Shown here one piece after another: positions 23,302-34,841 of a stretch of DNA of 64,000 nucleotides (its first letter is position 1; every line of letters starts with the position of its first letter). The notes below the pieces were generated by a model. That model made no database searches. It was not told where the DNA came from and saw only the letters and a list, made by a program, of their open reading frames with translations. Source of the stretch: Pisolithus tinctorius (lineage: Eukaryota; Basidiomycota; Agaricomycetes; Boletales; Pisolithaceae); assembly GCA_024663395.1 (NCBI GenBank), contig JANFAH010000013.1, positions 124,001 through 188,000 of the forward strand, given 5' to 3'. The translations under genes were made by a program, and so were the position numbers.

Positions 23302-24804
23302 CTACTCATCTGACTCGTCCAAAGGGACACCAGCGAGTGTAGGGTCTGGGAACACATCATCTTCAAGATGATCCAGGTCTTGTGAGGAAGCACCAGTCAG
23401 CTGTGTGACTTCAATACAAGCATTATTCCATGGGAAATAGGGGTATAGGCAAAAGGCAGCAAAGCAGAATTTCAAGATAGCTCCATCTAATTCTGCAAGT
23501 ATGTACAAGCCACCTTTAGTGTGTCTGACAACGATCATAGGCCCTAGTTAGTGTGGTTTGGTTTTCCGGTCAAGTTCTAGTTCAACATGGGAATTCTGAA
23601 CAAGGACAAGCAATCCCAGTTCAAAGTTAAAGTCTTGGATAGAATGTGCAAAATGGTCAATGAAATCTTTGGCTGAGGCAAAGCAGGATTTTAGGACCAG
23701 ATCGTGGATGCAAGCAAGGTCCTCCAGGTGGTTCTGGAGTTGGCAAGCACAGTGAGCAATAAGATCTGAGGTCGAGTAAAATTCCACCTTGAAAGGGGCT
23801 AAAAATGTCGCTTCAACCAGATCAAAAGGGAGTCTGGGTTCAACACCATGAGCCATATAGAAAGGAGAAAACCCAGTTGCCTTGTGGACTGTAACCCTCT
23901 CTGCCCAAAACACTACAGGGGCCACTTCTGACCACCTTGATGCTTCCCCACCACAGCTTTTTACCATCACCTCCCTTACATCAAAATGCTGCCATTTGAC
24001 AACTCCATTAGCCTGCAAGTTATAAGGGGAGATGCATATGTGACAAATTCCAAAGGTCTTGGAGAGCCAGTCGAGAGCAAGGACATATGGTCCCCCATTA
24101 TCTGTGACAATTTCCACAACAGCCCCCCAACAGCACAGAATCTGTTCGAAAATGAACTTTCCAATGGACTTGCCTGTCTCTGCACAAAGCATGGCCCATT
24201 TGGGGTAACTGGTGAGTGAACAGTGGGCTTGGGTGATGTAGTGAAAGCCATTTGACTTCGGCATTAAGAATGTGTCCATGTATGCTTTGTAGAACAGGGG
24301 TTCGGGAATAGCAATGACTGGCAGGATATGAATGTGGTCCAAATGGCGGATCTGGCACTCATGGCACAATTTAATATACCAATGGACATCCTGCTCTAGC
24401 ATAGGCCACCAAAAGTGAGTCAGCAAATGCATATGGGTCAAGAAGATACCCTTGTGCCCTAGGTCATCATGGGCCTGGCAGAGAATTCCAAGGCATTTGT
24501 GTGGGGGTACCACCAGCTGATGCTGTCCCTGGGGATCCTTCCTCCACAGTTCTCCTCCTTTGACAAAATACTGAGTCACAAGGCACACTAGGCTTTCCAA
24601 TTCCGCCTCCTCCAATCCTTCTGGCACTTTCTTCATCTCCAAAAACTCCTTCACCACTCCCATCCTCTCCTCCCTCTGCTTTGCTTTCATTGACCTTGGA
24701 ATTTCTGGCTTGAGAGTTCTGGGCATGAATTCCTCAGCAGTAAAGATTCCTAGACTCTGTGATAGGGAGAGAGATGAGTCTGACACGATGCTTGGAATTT
24801 CCAA
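23302..24804 (-). pseudogene. E2 integrase
   Basis: The minus-strand frame 24804-23548 has an HHCC domain (HDDLGHKG, CHECQIRH) and a core with MDTFLMP, VTDNGGPY and the block NGVVKWQHFD. In that last block the catalytic Glu of the usual GVVE motif is Lys, a G-to-A change. A stop after TKPH at 23548 separates a C-terminal piece (23538-23302: MIVVRHTKGGLYILAELDGA) that is still conserved. No chromodomain is present. It is inactive. Confidence 0.85.
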
Positions 24805-24813
24805 GGGGTAAGG

Positions 24814-25335
24814 TCAAGACTCAAAATGCGCTTCCCTACGATTCAAGAGCTCAACTGCGAAAGCCCCACACTCATCTACCCAATCCTCATAGTCCTCATC
24901 CCCCTCCTCATCTTCTTCTGCCCTCAGCCTCCTCGAAAGTCCATCCAGTGCTGTGTGCTTGTGTGCTGGAACATGTACAAGCTCAAAGTTGAATAGGAGA
25001 ATTCTGGTGATCCAACAATTTATGGTTGCATTAGGCTGTAGATCTGGATTGTTAATCATCCCTTTGATATATCGTGCATCCACCTCGACAACTAAATTCC
25101 ACATGCCAAAGATATGAAGTTGGATGTTGTGCAAAGCACAGAAAAGTCCAAATAGCTCCAGCTTAGCTTGACTGTAATGATGTTCATGATCATTGAGGGT
25201 TATCAAGCCAAACCTAGCAGGGTAGTGTTTTCCATCTTCCCCTTCCTGCATGAGGAGGTACCCAACAGTGATGTTAGAAGTGTCAACTGCTAAGATGACC
25301 TTCCTTTCGGAATTATAGTCAATAGTTCGCAACAC
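24814..25335 (-). pseudogene. E2 RNase H region
   Basis: Minus strand. VILAVDTSNITVGYLLMQE is an RNase H start with the catalytic Asp kept. HHYSQAKLELFGLFCAL carries the Glu, and LVVEVDARYIKGMI the second Asp. An acidic linker follows. The frame joins the integrase within 10 nt but in another frame, so the polyprotein is broken. Confidence 0.8.
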
Positions 25336-25356
25336 AGGGGACGAGACGATCGCCTG

Positions 25357-26907
25357 TCAAAGATACTCCATGGCTTCCCTATGTTCGTCATGGAATTCAA
25401 AGGGGACATCCTTCTTGGTCAGTTCAACAAGGGGACAGGCATGTTTGGCAAAGTCTTTGATGAAGATCCTGCAGTAAGAGCAGAGACCTAAAAATCTGCA
25501 TACTTCAGTAATGTTTGCGCAATAAGGCCAATCTTTAATCTTCTGGACTTTAGTTTCATCCAGAATTCTTCCCTCAAATGACACCTTATGCCCAACCACT
25601 ATGATAGATGGCACAGTGATGACACATTTCTTTGCTGCAACAGTGGCTCCTGCATGATGCAGATGGTGTAAGACTTGGTTGACATTCTGCAGGTGCTCCC
25701 AGATGAAGCATCTAATCCCAGAATTCTGTGGAATCATTTTGTAGGTCCCATCAGGATTTTGGTAACAAGATTTGGGGCCTTTAATAGGACAGTTGTCAAT
25801 AAATGGAATGGTGACTTCAGGAATTTCGTCCTTTAAGATCCAGCAGATGTCTCCATGGAAAATTTGGACAGCATTCATGTAGCCCATAGGAAATTTGGTG
25901 AGTCAAAGGGTGCCAATAGGAGTTCGGAAGGTAGTGAGGTTGCGGTAATCATTGTGTATGGTGTGATGATCATATCTGGCCATAAGATCTAAAATTCTGT
26001 AGACTGAATGACAAGCGAAGGCTTCAGCGATTGAATTGATGAAGGGGGGAATGGCTGAGTCCTGGATAGAAATGGCATTTAGAGGTTGTAAGTCATGTAT
26101 GAGGCGCAGAGATTTTCTGTCCTTCTTGACTACGCAGAACCATTTTGAGTGGTAAGATGAAGTAGACAGTTCATAAACCCCCATGGAAGTCTTTTCTTTG
26201 ATGATATTAACGACTTCACAGAAAATAGCAGGAGGAATGGGAATATTCTGCTTGATCCAAGGCTTGTGGGCTAGTGTAGGTATCTTCAGGGGTGGGAACA
26301 TGTCCTCTTGAAAGGTCCCTCTTTCTGAAGCATCCCAAGCAAAGGCATCTTCTTGCTCCCTGACCAACCACCATACTAGGTCTAACTCCATAGGCCAAAG
26401 GAACCTTGCTGGGTCCAGATCGAGCTCATCAGCTCTTTCCTGAGTAAACCTGGAACCTGGCATGAACAGAGGGGGATGAGTAGGTAGGACAGGCAGATCT
26501 GCAAGTGGGTCTTCGGCCTCCTGATACTCTACCCAGAATTCTGCTGGCATCGACATCAGTACTGGCCTCACCTTCCTCGCTACAGGTTTGTACTTTAAGA
26601 CATGATAAACGGGATCGAACTGATAAGTAGAGCATAAGGCAGAGATTGTTAGTGGAGAAATGGTAGTAGCAGTCAAAAACAAGAAAGGATCAGTCAGGGA
26701 AACAGAACTAGTGTTGAAGGGATCAAGAGGGGGCATACTGTTGCCTCGTAAATCATAGATAAATGCTGCAGTGGAATTTATGGCAGTGTCTGTGGGCAAA
26801 AATGTGGTAGACTTCAAAGGGTATAAGGGTGGATCAGAAACATAAAGTGAACATATGGAGAAAGCACAATCCTGGTCTCCTCGCAGATCATATGAGTCCT
26901 CAACCAA
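25357..26907 (-). pseudogene. E2 reverse transcriptase
   Basis: Minus-strand frames 26907-25903 and 25887-25357. Motifs include YHSKWFCVVKKDRKSLRLIH, DLQPLNAISIQDSAIPP and TTFRTPIG. The active-site block reads IPFIDNCPIKG, where the expected FIDD is FIDN. The N-terminal part is an unusually long linker. The Asp-to-Asn change alone would abolish polymerisation. Confidence 0.83.
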
Positions 26908-27059
26908 TATTAAAAACCCTGTTCAGGTGGATTCATGTGGCGATGCATTTGTTTTCACATGAAGAAGTCTTCTTTGTCTTTGGAATTTATGAAATGTGGA
27001 AGGGGTTGCAGTTTGTTGCAAGGTCATGTCAGAATTAAAACTTGTTTCCTGGAATTAGG

Positions 27060-29580
27060 GTTGCAGATTTCTAGAGACTGTTATCCATCAGGGAAATCAC
27101 AAAGGATGCTGGAGAGTAGGCAGAAGAAGGGTCAGCCAAGGAGTAAGTTGAAAGGCACACAATCAATGACCTGGATTTGTAGATGAGCCTTGACGTTTCC
27201 TATGCGTAAGGTGGCATTCTCTATGACCCCAAGGGTGCTTTCTTTGGATTGGTTAGCAGCCTCCAGAGTCATGGTCATGTCAGTATGGAGAGGGGCCTCT
27301 AAGGCTTCCCACAACTCCCGTCACAAGGCCACTACCTGGCACCTGCTGTCTAAAATACATTCAACATGGAGTTTGTCCATCAAGATCCCATCAACAGCAT
27401 GTAAGGGAGCTGTAGCAAGGCCCACGCACTTCCCTTCTGTGTCTCTGACCCAGTACTGCTCATAGGACACCCAAGCAGCTGAGGGAGTCACATCTGATGT
27501 GGTTTCTAAACTCCCAATTGTTATCTTCTTCGTCACAGCTAGTTCTCTGATCTGCTTGCAAATCTCCGGGCTGACAGCTAATAGGTCTTTAGTAGAGATT
27601 TCCATTTTTGTGTCTAAGACCTGGTTTACGATCCACTTGGTTGCTGCAGCCTCATCAAAACTGCTTTGGTAATGGAATTGGGGTGTGGAATTTGTAGATG
27701 GCTTAAGTTTCCAGAGATCTGTAAGATTAGGAGCAACCAGAGTTTTTCCAGCTGTTGGGGCTTCCAAAGATGAGGCAGGGTTAGCTGGAGTGGAATTACT
27801 GACTGGGATAGGGGGCACTGGTGCATTGGCCAACACTGGGACTGCTAGTGCCAGCCTATGATGATGAACTGGGACTTCTATGCTGTCAAAGCGAGCTGAC
27901 TTCTTTTTCTTGATAGTGTTTTTCAACTCTTCTACCTGTGCATAAGCCCTTGCCAAGGCATGTTGGTCTTCTTCATCAGCATCCTCCTCTAGGTTTTTGT
28001 CAACTAGATAGGAAGAGGGGTGTAGGTCAACTTGGTATTCTGAAGCATCTTCATTGCTGAAGAACATTGTGCTGACGAGATGGGGAGGAGTATCATGCCT
28101 GTGGGACAAGGTTGACTGCTGGCCAGGTCGCTGAACTGAGACTAAGTTTGCCAAGGCAATGATCAAGTCACACATGGCAAGGAAGTTATCGATCTTTTCC
28201 TTGAAATTATGACCTGCAGCTGTCCTAGGAATATCAGAGCTGTCTGGCATGAAAACTCTCCCTCCAATCAGGGAGCATTTCCCAGCTTGTATGTATTCGT
28301 GACACAGTGCACACTCTGCAGTTCTGTGCCCATCTGTTCCCCCGCAGAAGAAACACTGTGGATCAAAGGAATGACAGAATTGTCCTTCTTGACCTTGTTG
28401 GGGAGGTGGGGTAGAAACAGGTTGCTGAGTGACATGAACATACTCTCACTTCAGGATAGTAGGAACAGCTGGCAAGGAAGATGGAGCGGAATTCTGGGGA
28501 AACAGTGCTGACGAGTCTGGTTGAGGGAGGTTCTGTTTGGCCCCACTGAGGAGGTAGTTGGCATATTTGTAGATGGTATCAAACTTCCATGGTTCATTGA
28601 TGTCATGATCTAGGTCAGAGAGTTGCAATCATGTGAGCAAGGAATTCTGAAACCTTGGGGGAAACCACTCAAGGAATTTCTCATTGGTGTAGTCCTCAGG
28701 GAGTTTCTTCTTCTTCTGGACAAGGCCAAGGATATGTCAGAATTCTCGGATGTACTTCCCAAGATCTTCCAGCGACTCCATAGGCTTCTGAACCTGATGG
28801 TAGAGTAAAGTTTCGAGGTCGGCTTTGGTATAACAATGATCTTTCACTGAGGCACCTGGATAGTAGTTCAGGAGCTCTTTGGAGAAAGCATCCCAATCAT
28901 CGAATCCGTCGGTTGCAGCATCTAAGGTGGACCAAAATTCTGCCTCATTGTGGTCAGCATAACAAATGACCCAGTGGATCTTATCTTTTCTGGAAATGAG
29001 ACCAGTGTCGAGACAGAGTTGTTCAACGTCTTTGAGGTAATGGGTGATATCTTCAGTATGCCTGGAAAACTTCGGGGCCTTGTTGGAACCCCTGAGTGGC
29101 ATATCTTTTGCTCCAGACATTATGTGCAGTGGTGCAGGGTTCTGGATCGGAATTCAGGGAATGACAGGAGCAGAATTTGAGAGAGTCAAGGCAAGAGTAT
29201 TCTGTATGGGTATTTGAGTAGAAAGGGGGATAGCAGAATTTGCAATTAGGGAATAGGAAGGAAGGAGAAGCTGTTCAGCAGCTAGTTCTGAATCACTGGA
29301 TGGCAAGGGCGACGAAGGAGTTAGTTCTGAAAGAGGCGAAAGTTCTTGACACTCTGAGGGAGGATCAAAAGGTTCATCAAAGTTGAAACCTCCTGGAAAT
29401 GCTGGGTAAAATGCTGGGGACTCTGGGCTCCAAAAGATCTCATCTAAACCGAGATCTGAGTCTGACGAGTGTGGTTCTGAAATATCTCTAGGATTAGCTA
29501 CTGGGATTAGGATCTCTGATGAAGAAATAGATAGTCTGCAGAAGGGCTCTAGGAGCTCTTCGAGTTCGGTTCTTTGATGA
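27060..29580 (-). pseudogene. E2 gag and protease region
   Basis: Minus strand. An acidic Ser/Glu/Pro-rich N-terminus near 29580-29120 leads into a gag capsid-like domain (29120-28446: FSRHTEDITHYLKDVEQLC, EFWSTLDAATDGFDDWDAF, LETLLYHQVQKPMESLEDLG). A linker and a protease region follow: VECILDSRCQVVAL carries the active-site Asp-Ser, then IGNVKAHLQIQVIDCVPFN and LLLGRPFF. Frame breaks occur near 28440 and 27315. No clear CCHC knuckle was seen. Confidence 0.72.
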
Positions 29581-29640
29581 GTGGGTCATAAGGATCTCCT
29601 TTCCAGATCTACAGACCCCTCATGGTGGGCTCCAAAACAT

Positions 29641-30640
29641 TGTGAGACACAACTTCTGGGAAGCATGCAACTAGAGGAAGGGTGAAGGGAGAATTCCCTA
29701 GGATCATCCCAAGGGGTGCTGTGTGGAAGGAGAAGTCAAGAAAGGGCTTAGAAGTGGTGGGGAAATTCAAGCACAAACTGTGGAATTTAATTCCAGGCAG
29801 ATGTAGACATGTGAGGAACAGTGAGTTGGGTATACAAAATTCTGAGAGGTTGCTGCATGTCAAGAGGAGCAAATTCGAAGCAAAAGGGATATGGGATTAG
29901 GTGTGCAGGGCTGGAGGATGCAGGAGACACAAAGACCTCTGGGGACACTGAAGATGCTGTAGACTCTATATACGCACTTAGACTCTAGAAACTCTTGAAC
30001 TTGCAGAACACACACAGATAGTGACTCCAAAGGTGGGTGGTATATTTCCAACCTCATGGCAGAATTATATAGTACAGGGAAAGTAGGTATGAGTTGAAGT
30101 AAGGTGGGGCAGAAAAACTAAAGGACTGGAAAATAAAGGAAAGGATGTCAGACATCAGCAAAATACAGATGCACGTGAAATAGTCTGGTGGGTAGAAGAC
30201 AAGAGTAAGGATGGGACAACAGTAAGGGGTATCTTCCAACAGAACAAGAGTATGCATACAAGTGGGAGGTGGAGCTGAGCGGCACAGGAGGGCAGAGCGT
30301 AGCATACTGGCACAAAGTCCAGTTTGTGGAATTTAGGGTGACAGGGGAAACTGGAGTTTTTTAGAGGTAAGTGGCATGGATGACTGGTGATGTGGCTGAG
30401 CAGTGGCATGGCTACTGAATCCTGGATGACTCTGGGCGAGTGCAGAATTTTTGGGATCAGTGTTTTGATGACTGAGTGACATGCAGGAGGTCAGTAAAAA
30501 AAAACTCCAAAGGCGACAGGGGTTGGGAGGAAACACAAAAACACAAGCAGGAAAAATTCTGAAACAGGTTTGTCATAGAGGCCTGTGGAATTCAGAGACA
30601 GATTCCTGTTCCAGCCTCAGGGAGTATATGGCTCCCTACA
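29641..30640 (-). repeat. E2 5' LTR
   Basis: 1000 bp, partner of 20193-21191. On the minus strand, 6 nt past the LTR end, the sequence TGGAGCCCACC (29634-29624) could be a tRNA-type primer site because it begins TGG. No LTR start-site complement like those of E1 and E3 was found. Confidence 0.82.
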
Positions 30641-31152
30641 CTGCATCACCTGCTCCCCATCCCACTTGCCCTCACTCTCCTGTTTCCACCTTCCTGGCCT
30701 ACCCTCCTCCAAGTCATCAGCCAATCGAGCCAGCTCAGCTGAGCATTCCAGCATCCCAGCATATGCCGCCTTTGTATCCACATGAGCTACATGCAGCAGA
30801 TCGTGATATGGCCTGGGATTGCCACAGTCCTCACCCAGAGCACCATCATGACTGGGAGGATTGCGACCACCATGGACGTTCCAAATATCTGACTCACCCT
30901 TCGCAGCAACCTTACTATGCCTCCCACTCCCCAGGACCTCGCTGCGCCCTGAGTCCCATGGAGATGTCGCCTTGCTCTGCCCATCACTTGTGGCCTCATT
31001 GGGACTTGAAGCCCCCTGGTGGCCCATCAACCTTTGGGTCCTCCTGAAAGCAGGCACTGGCGCTACGATCCCACCAGATTCAACACATGCAAATGTCTGG
31101 TGGAGTGAGATGTGGAGTCAAGAAGGCACTCGAGTTCAGTTGTCAACTCACC
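30641..31152 (+). pseudogene. Plavaka interior fragment between E2 and E3
   Basis: A plus-strand frame rich in Pro, His and Ser (to 31047, including HHDWEDCDHHGRSKYLTHPS). It probably belongs to the transposon's accessory coding region, flanked by E2 on the left and E3 on the right. No domain is recognised. Confidence 0.35.
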
Positions 31153-31157
31153 AGAGG

Positions 31158-31609
31158 TGTTATGTTTCACCCCTAACCTTTTCCTTTTCAGTTGGACGTT
31201 TACCTTGTTGTGATCCATTGGACTCAATTTCCTTTTAGAGCCGTCTTCTCTCTGATCCGACGGCTCTCTATTTCCACCACTAGCATTACTGGCTCGTTAC
31301 ATGCTTAGGACATGTGTCGTCATTGTTCAACCAATGGCATAGTTACCTCGAGTACATGCGGATGCCTCATGGTCCTCTTTCCTGTAGTATTTAAGCTATC
31401 ATCTCAAGTCCTGGAAACCCAGACTTGAGCTGCTCAATCATACACAGCATTCTCAGAACTTCGCCCTCAGTGTCCCTAACCAGGACCACTCTTACCAGCA
31501 TTGTCCCAAATCCTCTGTCGTTTACAGAGGTTACTGCAGCTGTTGCTCAGTAGAAACCTTAGACTGCGTCTGAGCTCTCCCTACATCTTGACTTCGGTCG
31601 AGCATAACA
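31158..31609 (+). repeat. E3 5' LTR
   Basis: TGTTATG..CATAACA. It contains a TATA-like TATTTAA at 31388 and, 33 nt on, AGACTTGAGCT at 31421, taken as the mRNA start. Compared with 37527-37978 there are no indels and 17 substitutions, all in CpG-derived dinucleotides. Confidence 0.93.
31388..31431 (+). promoter_or_regulatory. E3 core promoter and self-priming sequence
   Basis: TATTTAA at 31388-31394 is followed by AGACTTGAGCT at 31421-31431. This 11-mer is the exact reverse complement of 31612-31622, as expected if the mRNA 5' end folds back to prime minus-strand DNA. Confidence 0.72.
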
Positions 31610-31611
31610 AA

Positions 31612-31622
31612 AGCTCAAGTCT
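31612..31622 (+). promoter_or_regulatory. E3 primer-binding site (self-priming type)
   Basis: AGCTCAAGTCT begins 2 nt after the 5' LTR and is perfectly complementary to 31421-31431. There is no TGG at the LTR edge, as a tRNA-primed element would have. This is the arrangement known from Tf1/sushi elements. Confidence 0.75.
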
Positions 31623-31719
31623 ACAGCCTTTGGCTGAATCAGTCACTGTTTAGTGCACCACCATGAACCCCTGAAACAACCGATGTTGGGCGCCATTGTG
31701 ACCCACTTGTGAAGAATCG

Positions 31720-32793
31720 TTGTCTGACGAAGAACAGGAGAGCACTGTCACAGACACCTCCTCCAACGAACCTGAACAACTGGATAGAGGCTTTACCTCT
31801 GGTATCCTCTTGAACCTTCTCACCCTCAGTACTCCAATCCCACCAGTACCCACCACATTTCCTACACCCCCGACCCAACCACAGAATACAATGTCCGGTT
31901 CATCGTCGAAGGGAACGACTGCCATCACTGGAGTCAAACCCACCAAATTGAAGATCGGTTCTCCCTCTGATTTTGATGGAGACCAGAAGAATGCCATGAG
32001 CTGGCTGTACTCAGTACAGACCTACCTCTTGGTGAATGAAGAATTGTATGACACTGACACCAAAAATGTTGTCTATGCATTGTTGTACATGAAGAAAGGT
32101 GTCACCCGTTCATGGGCTGCCACCTTCCAGAAGGTATCCCTGGAAAAGACCCCCCCAAGTTTCGGCACCTTCGCCAATTTTACAAAACATTTCAAAGAAT
32201 CTTTTACCTCCGCCGACACTGCTGGTACCACTATCGCCAAGTTGCGTACCTTGAAACAAAAAGAATCAGTCGAACAATACATTACTGATTTCTGAACTGC
32301 TGCCGCCGACTCTACCATCACGGAAGATGTCGCTTTGATCGAGTTCTTCTCACAAGGACTCAAGCCCTTCATTGCAAACCGAATCCACATGATGGAAACC
32401 ACCCCCACCAAGATCGAGGGCTGGTACACCCAAGCACAAAAGTTTGACACTAAGTGGAGAAAGGTTAATGAAATCTTGGGAAGAAAAGAAAAGAAAACGT
32501 TCCACCCGAGGAACAATTTTACTGAAGAAAAAGATCCAAACACTATGGACATGGATGGAGTGAGACTCTCCAAAGAAGAACGAGACCGTCACATCAAAGA
32601 AGGAAGATGTTTTGGTTGCAGGAACAGAGGACACCTCTCTCGGGAATGTCCAGACAAGGGGAAAACTCCCCAAAAGAAAGTCAAGAAAGTCTGCAAAATT
32701 GTGGAGATAGAAGAAAGCGATGATGAAGAAAAAGTTGCTGGTCCATCCATTGCTCTGGTTAACATCGCTAGAGCTCTTGGAAAGGATTTTTGA
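31720..32793 (+). pseudogene. E3 gag
   Basis: The frame includes an acidic N-terminus, then a capsid-like domain from Met 31891 (IGSPSDFDGDQKNAMSWL, TKHFKESFTSADTAGTTIAK, LKQKESVEQYITDF). A TGA at 32293-32295, probably from CGA, interrupts it, and it resumes to a CCHC knuckle CFGCRNRGHLSRECP near 32610. It ends at TGA 32791-32793 in a 22-nt overlap with the -1 pol frame. No ATG opens the acidic part. Confidence 0.85.
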
Positions 32794-34841
32794 ATGGGAA
32801 CTCTGAGTTGACGCCAGATGTTCCCCAAACTAAGGACAGTTTGGTTTCTGTTGCTCCTGTAATTGTAATGTCTATGCCCAAACGTACTATGCAGATCCCC
32901 GTCTCCCTTTACACATCAGAAACCACCTCGAAAGTCATCAACACCACCGCTCTAGTTGACTCTGGAGCAGAAATTTCCTGCATTGACTGGGGTTGTGTGC
33001 GAAAACACCGAATCCCCACTCAACGCCTCGCTGAACCCATCCTCGCCAAAAATGCCGATGGAACCCAAAATTCAAAGGGAAAGATATTGTTTTCCGCCAC
33101 CCTCTATTTCAAGGTTAAAGGACTCATCCACCAGTCCTTTTTCCATGTCATCAACTGTGGAACAGAAAACGTCATTCTGGGTCTCCCTTGGCTCCAAGAA
33201 AATAACCCCATCGTGGACTGGAGGATGGGCATGTTATCTATCGATGAGAAAACCGATAGATCAAAAGAATTGAGATGCAACATCTCTTCCGTTGCCATCG
33301 AAGAACCAACCGTGAACCTTGTAACCCCTGCCAAAAAGAAAGGGATAAACAAGTTCATGGATTATGAAGAACCAGAAGATGAAACCATCCGAGCACACTT
33401 CGTGATGTCGGTTGGAAAACTCGTAGAAGAAGCCAAGAAGATTAATCCCAATAATAGTCTTCTTCGAAAAATCACAACGGCCTCTGAATTGGCCCAAGAG
33501 GAACACAAAAAGAAACCGAAGGCTGTCCTCCCAGAGGACTACAAAGATTTCGCTTTGGTTTTCGAGAAACCATCCGATGGAGTCTTACCTCCATCACGAC
33601 CATACGACCATGCCATAAACCTTGTAGAGGACTTCGTCCCCAAGGTGGCAAAAGCATATCCACTCTCTCCCTCCAAACGAGAGTCTGCAGAAAAGTTTAT
33701 TGAAGAAAACCTGCGAGAAGGAAAGATCCGACCCTCGAAATCTCCTCAAGCCGCTCCTTTCTTCTTCATAGGAAAGAAGGACGGTTCCCTGCGACCTTGC
33801 CAAGACTACAGATATCTGAACAAAAACATGGTGAAGGATGCTTATCCCCTTCCCCTCATTTCAGATCTAGTAGACAAACTAAAGGGAGCCTCCATCTTCA
33901 CAAAAATGGATGTCAGATCAGGCTACAATAACGTCCGCATCAAAGAAGGAGATCAGTGGAAGGCTGTGTTTATCACGCATAAAGGACTTTTCGAACCCAC
34001 CATTATGTTCTTCAGTCTCTGTAACTCCCCTGCCACCTTCCAGCGATTCATGAATGACTCTTTCCGAGACATGATTGCCAAAGGATGGTTGGTTGTCTAC
34101 ATGGATGACCTCCTCATCTTCTCAAGTGACCCCGAAGAACACAAACGAAGAACCTGTCATGTCCTCGAAAGAATGAGGGAGCTTTCCCTTCCTCTGAAAT
34201 TGGAAAAACGCCATTTTGATCTTGCTGAGGTGGAATATCTTGGCATGATCATCAAAGAAAACACCATCGCCATGGACCCTGTTAAAGTCCAAGGCATTGC
34301 CGATTGGCCTGTCCCAAAGAAGGTCAAAGATGTGCAGTCCTTCCTCAGATTCGCAAACTTTTACAGAAGATTTGTCCCTTACTACTTGGACATCGCATGC
34401 CCACTCATTGACCTCACCAAAAAGACAATTGATTGGAATTGGTCAAGGAAATGTCAGGACGCCTTTGAGCTCCTGAAAAGAATTTTCATGGCTCAGCCAA
34501 CCCTTCGAATGCCCGATACTTCTCGGCCATTCACAATCACTACAGATGCGTCCAAGTACGCAACAGGAGGGATCCTCCTTCAAGAAGATTTGAATGGACT
34601 GTGGCAACCTTGTGCCTTTCTGTCCCAATTGTTTAACCCCGCAGAAAGAAACTATGACATATATGACAGAGAACTGCTTGGGGTTATTCGAGCTTTGAAG
34701 TCTTGGAGACATTATCTCCATGCTTTCCTGGTTAAGGTCTTCACTGACCATAAAAACCTGACATACTTCAAAGCACCCCAGAATTTAAATCGTCACCAAG
34801 CTCGATGGCTCCCAACCTCGCAGACTTCGATCTGCAGTTAG
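32772..34841 (+). pseudogene. E3 pol: protease, reverse transcriptase, RNase H
   Basis: The frame is -1 relative to gag. The protease has TTALVDSGAEISCID and VILGLPWLQENNP. RT has SPQAAPFFFIGKKDGSLRPC, DYRYLNKNMVKDAYPLP and VVYMDDLLIFS with an intact YMDD. RNase H has TDASKYATGGILLQEDL, ERNYDIYDRELLGVI and FTDHKNLTYF. The frame is lost at about 34800 and continues in another frame (from 34805) as DFDLQLEHVPGKDLAAPD. RT itself looks intact over its core. Confidence 0.88.

Larger units (their letters stand above)
20193..30640 (-). mobile_element. E2: Ty3/gypsy element with about 1-kb LTRs, minus strand
   Basis: LTRs are 20193-21191 (999 bp) and 29641-30640 (1000 bp), both TGTGAGAC..CTACA. The order on the minus strand is gag, protease, RT, RNase H and integrase, without a chromodomain. 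An unrelated plus-strand gene lies between the integrase and the 3' LTR. The flanks TCCAC (left) and CTGCA (right) do not match, so no target duplication is visible. Most LTR differences are TG/CA pairs at former CpG sites. Coding parts are broken. Confidence 0.85.

Noticed and set aside
20170..30536. Several matching small frames at 20170-21127 and 29609-30536.
   Set aside because: They are in the two E2 LTRs and recur in the solo LTR at 8931-10186. They are LTR sequence, not genes.
31681..31704. TTGGGCGCCATTGTG as a tRNA-type primer-binding site of E3.
   Set aside because: It lies more than 70 nt from the LTR edge, whereas the self-complementary 11-mer is 2 nt from it.
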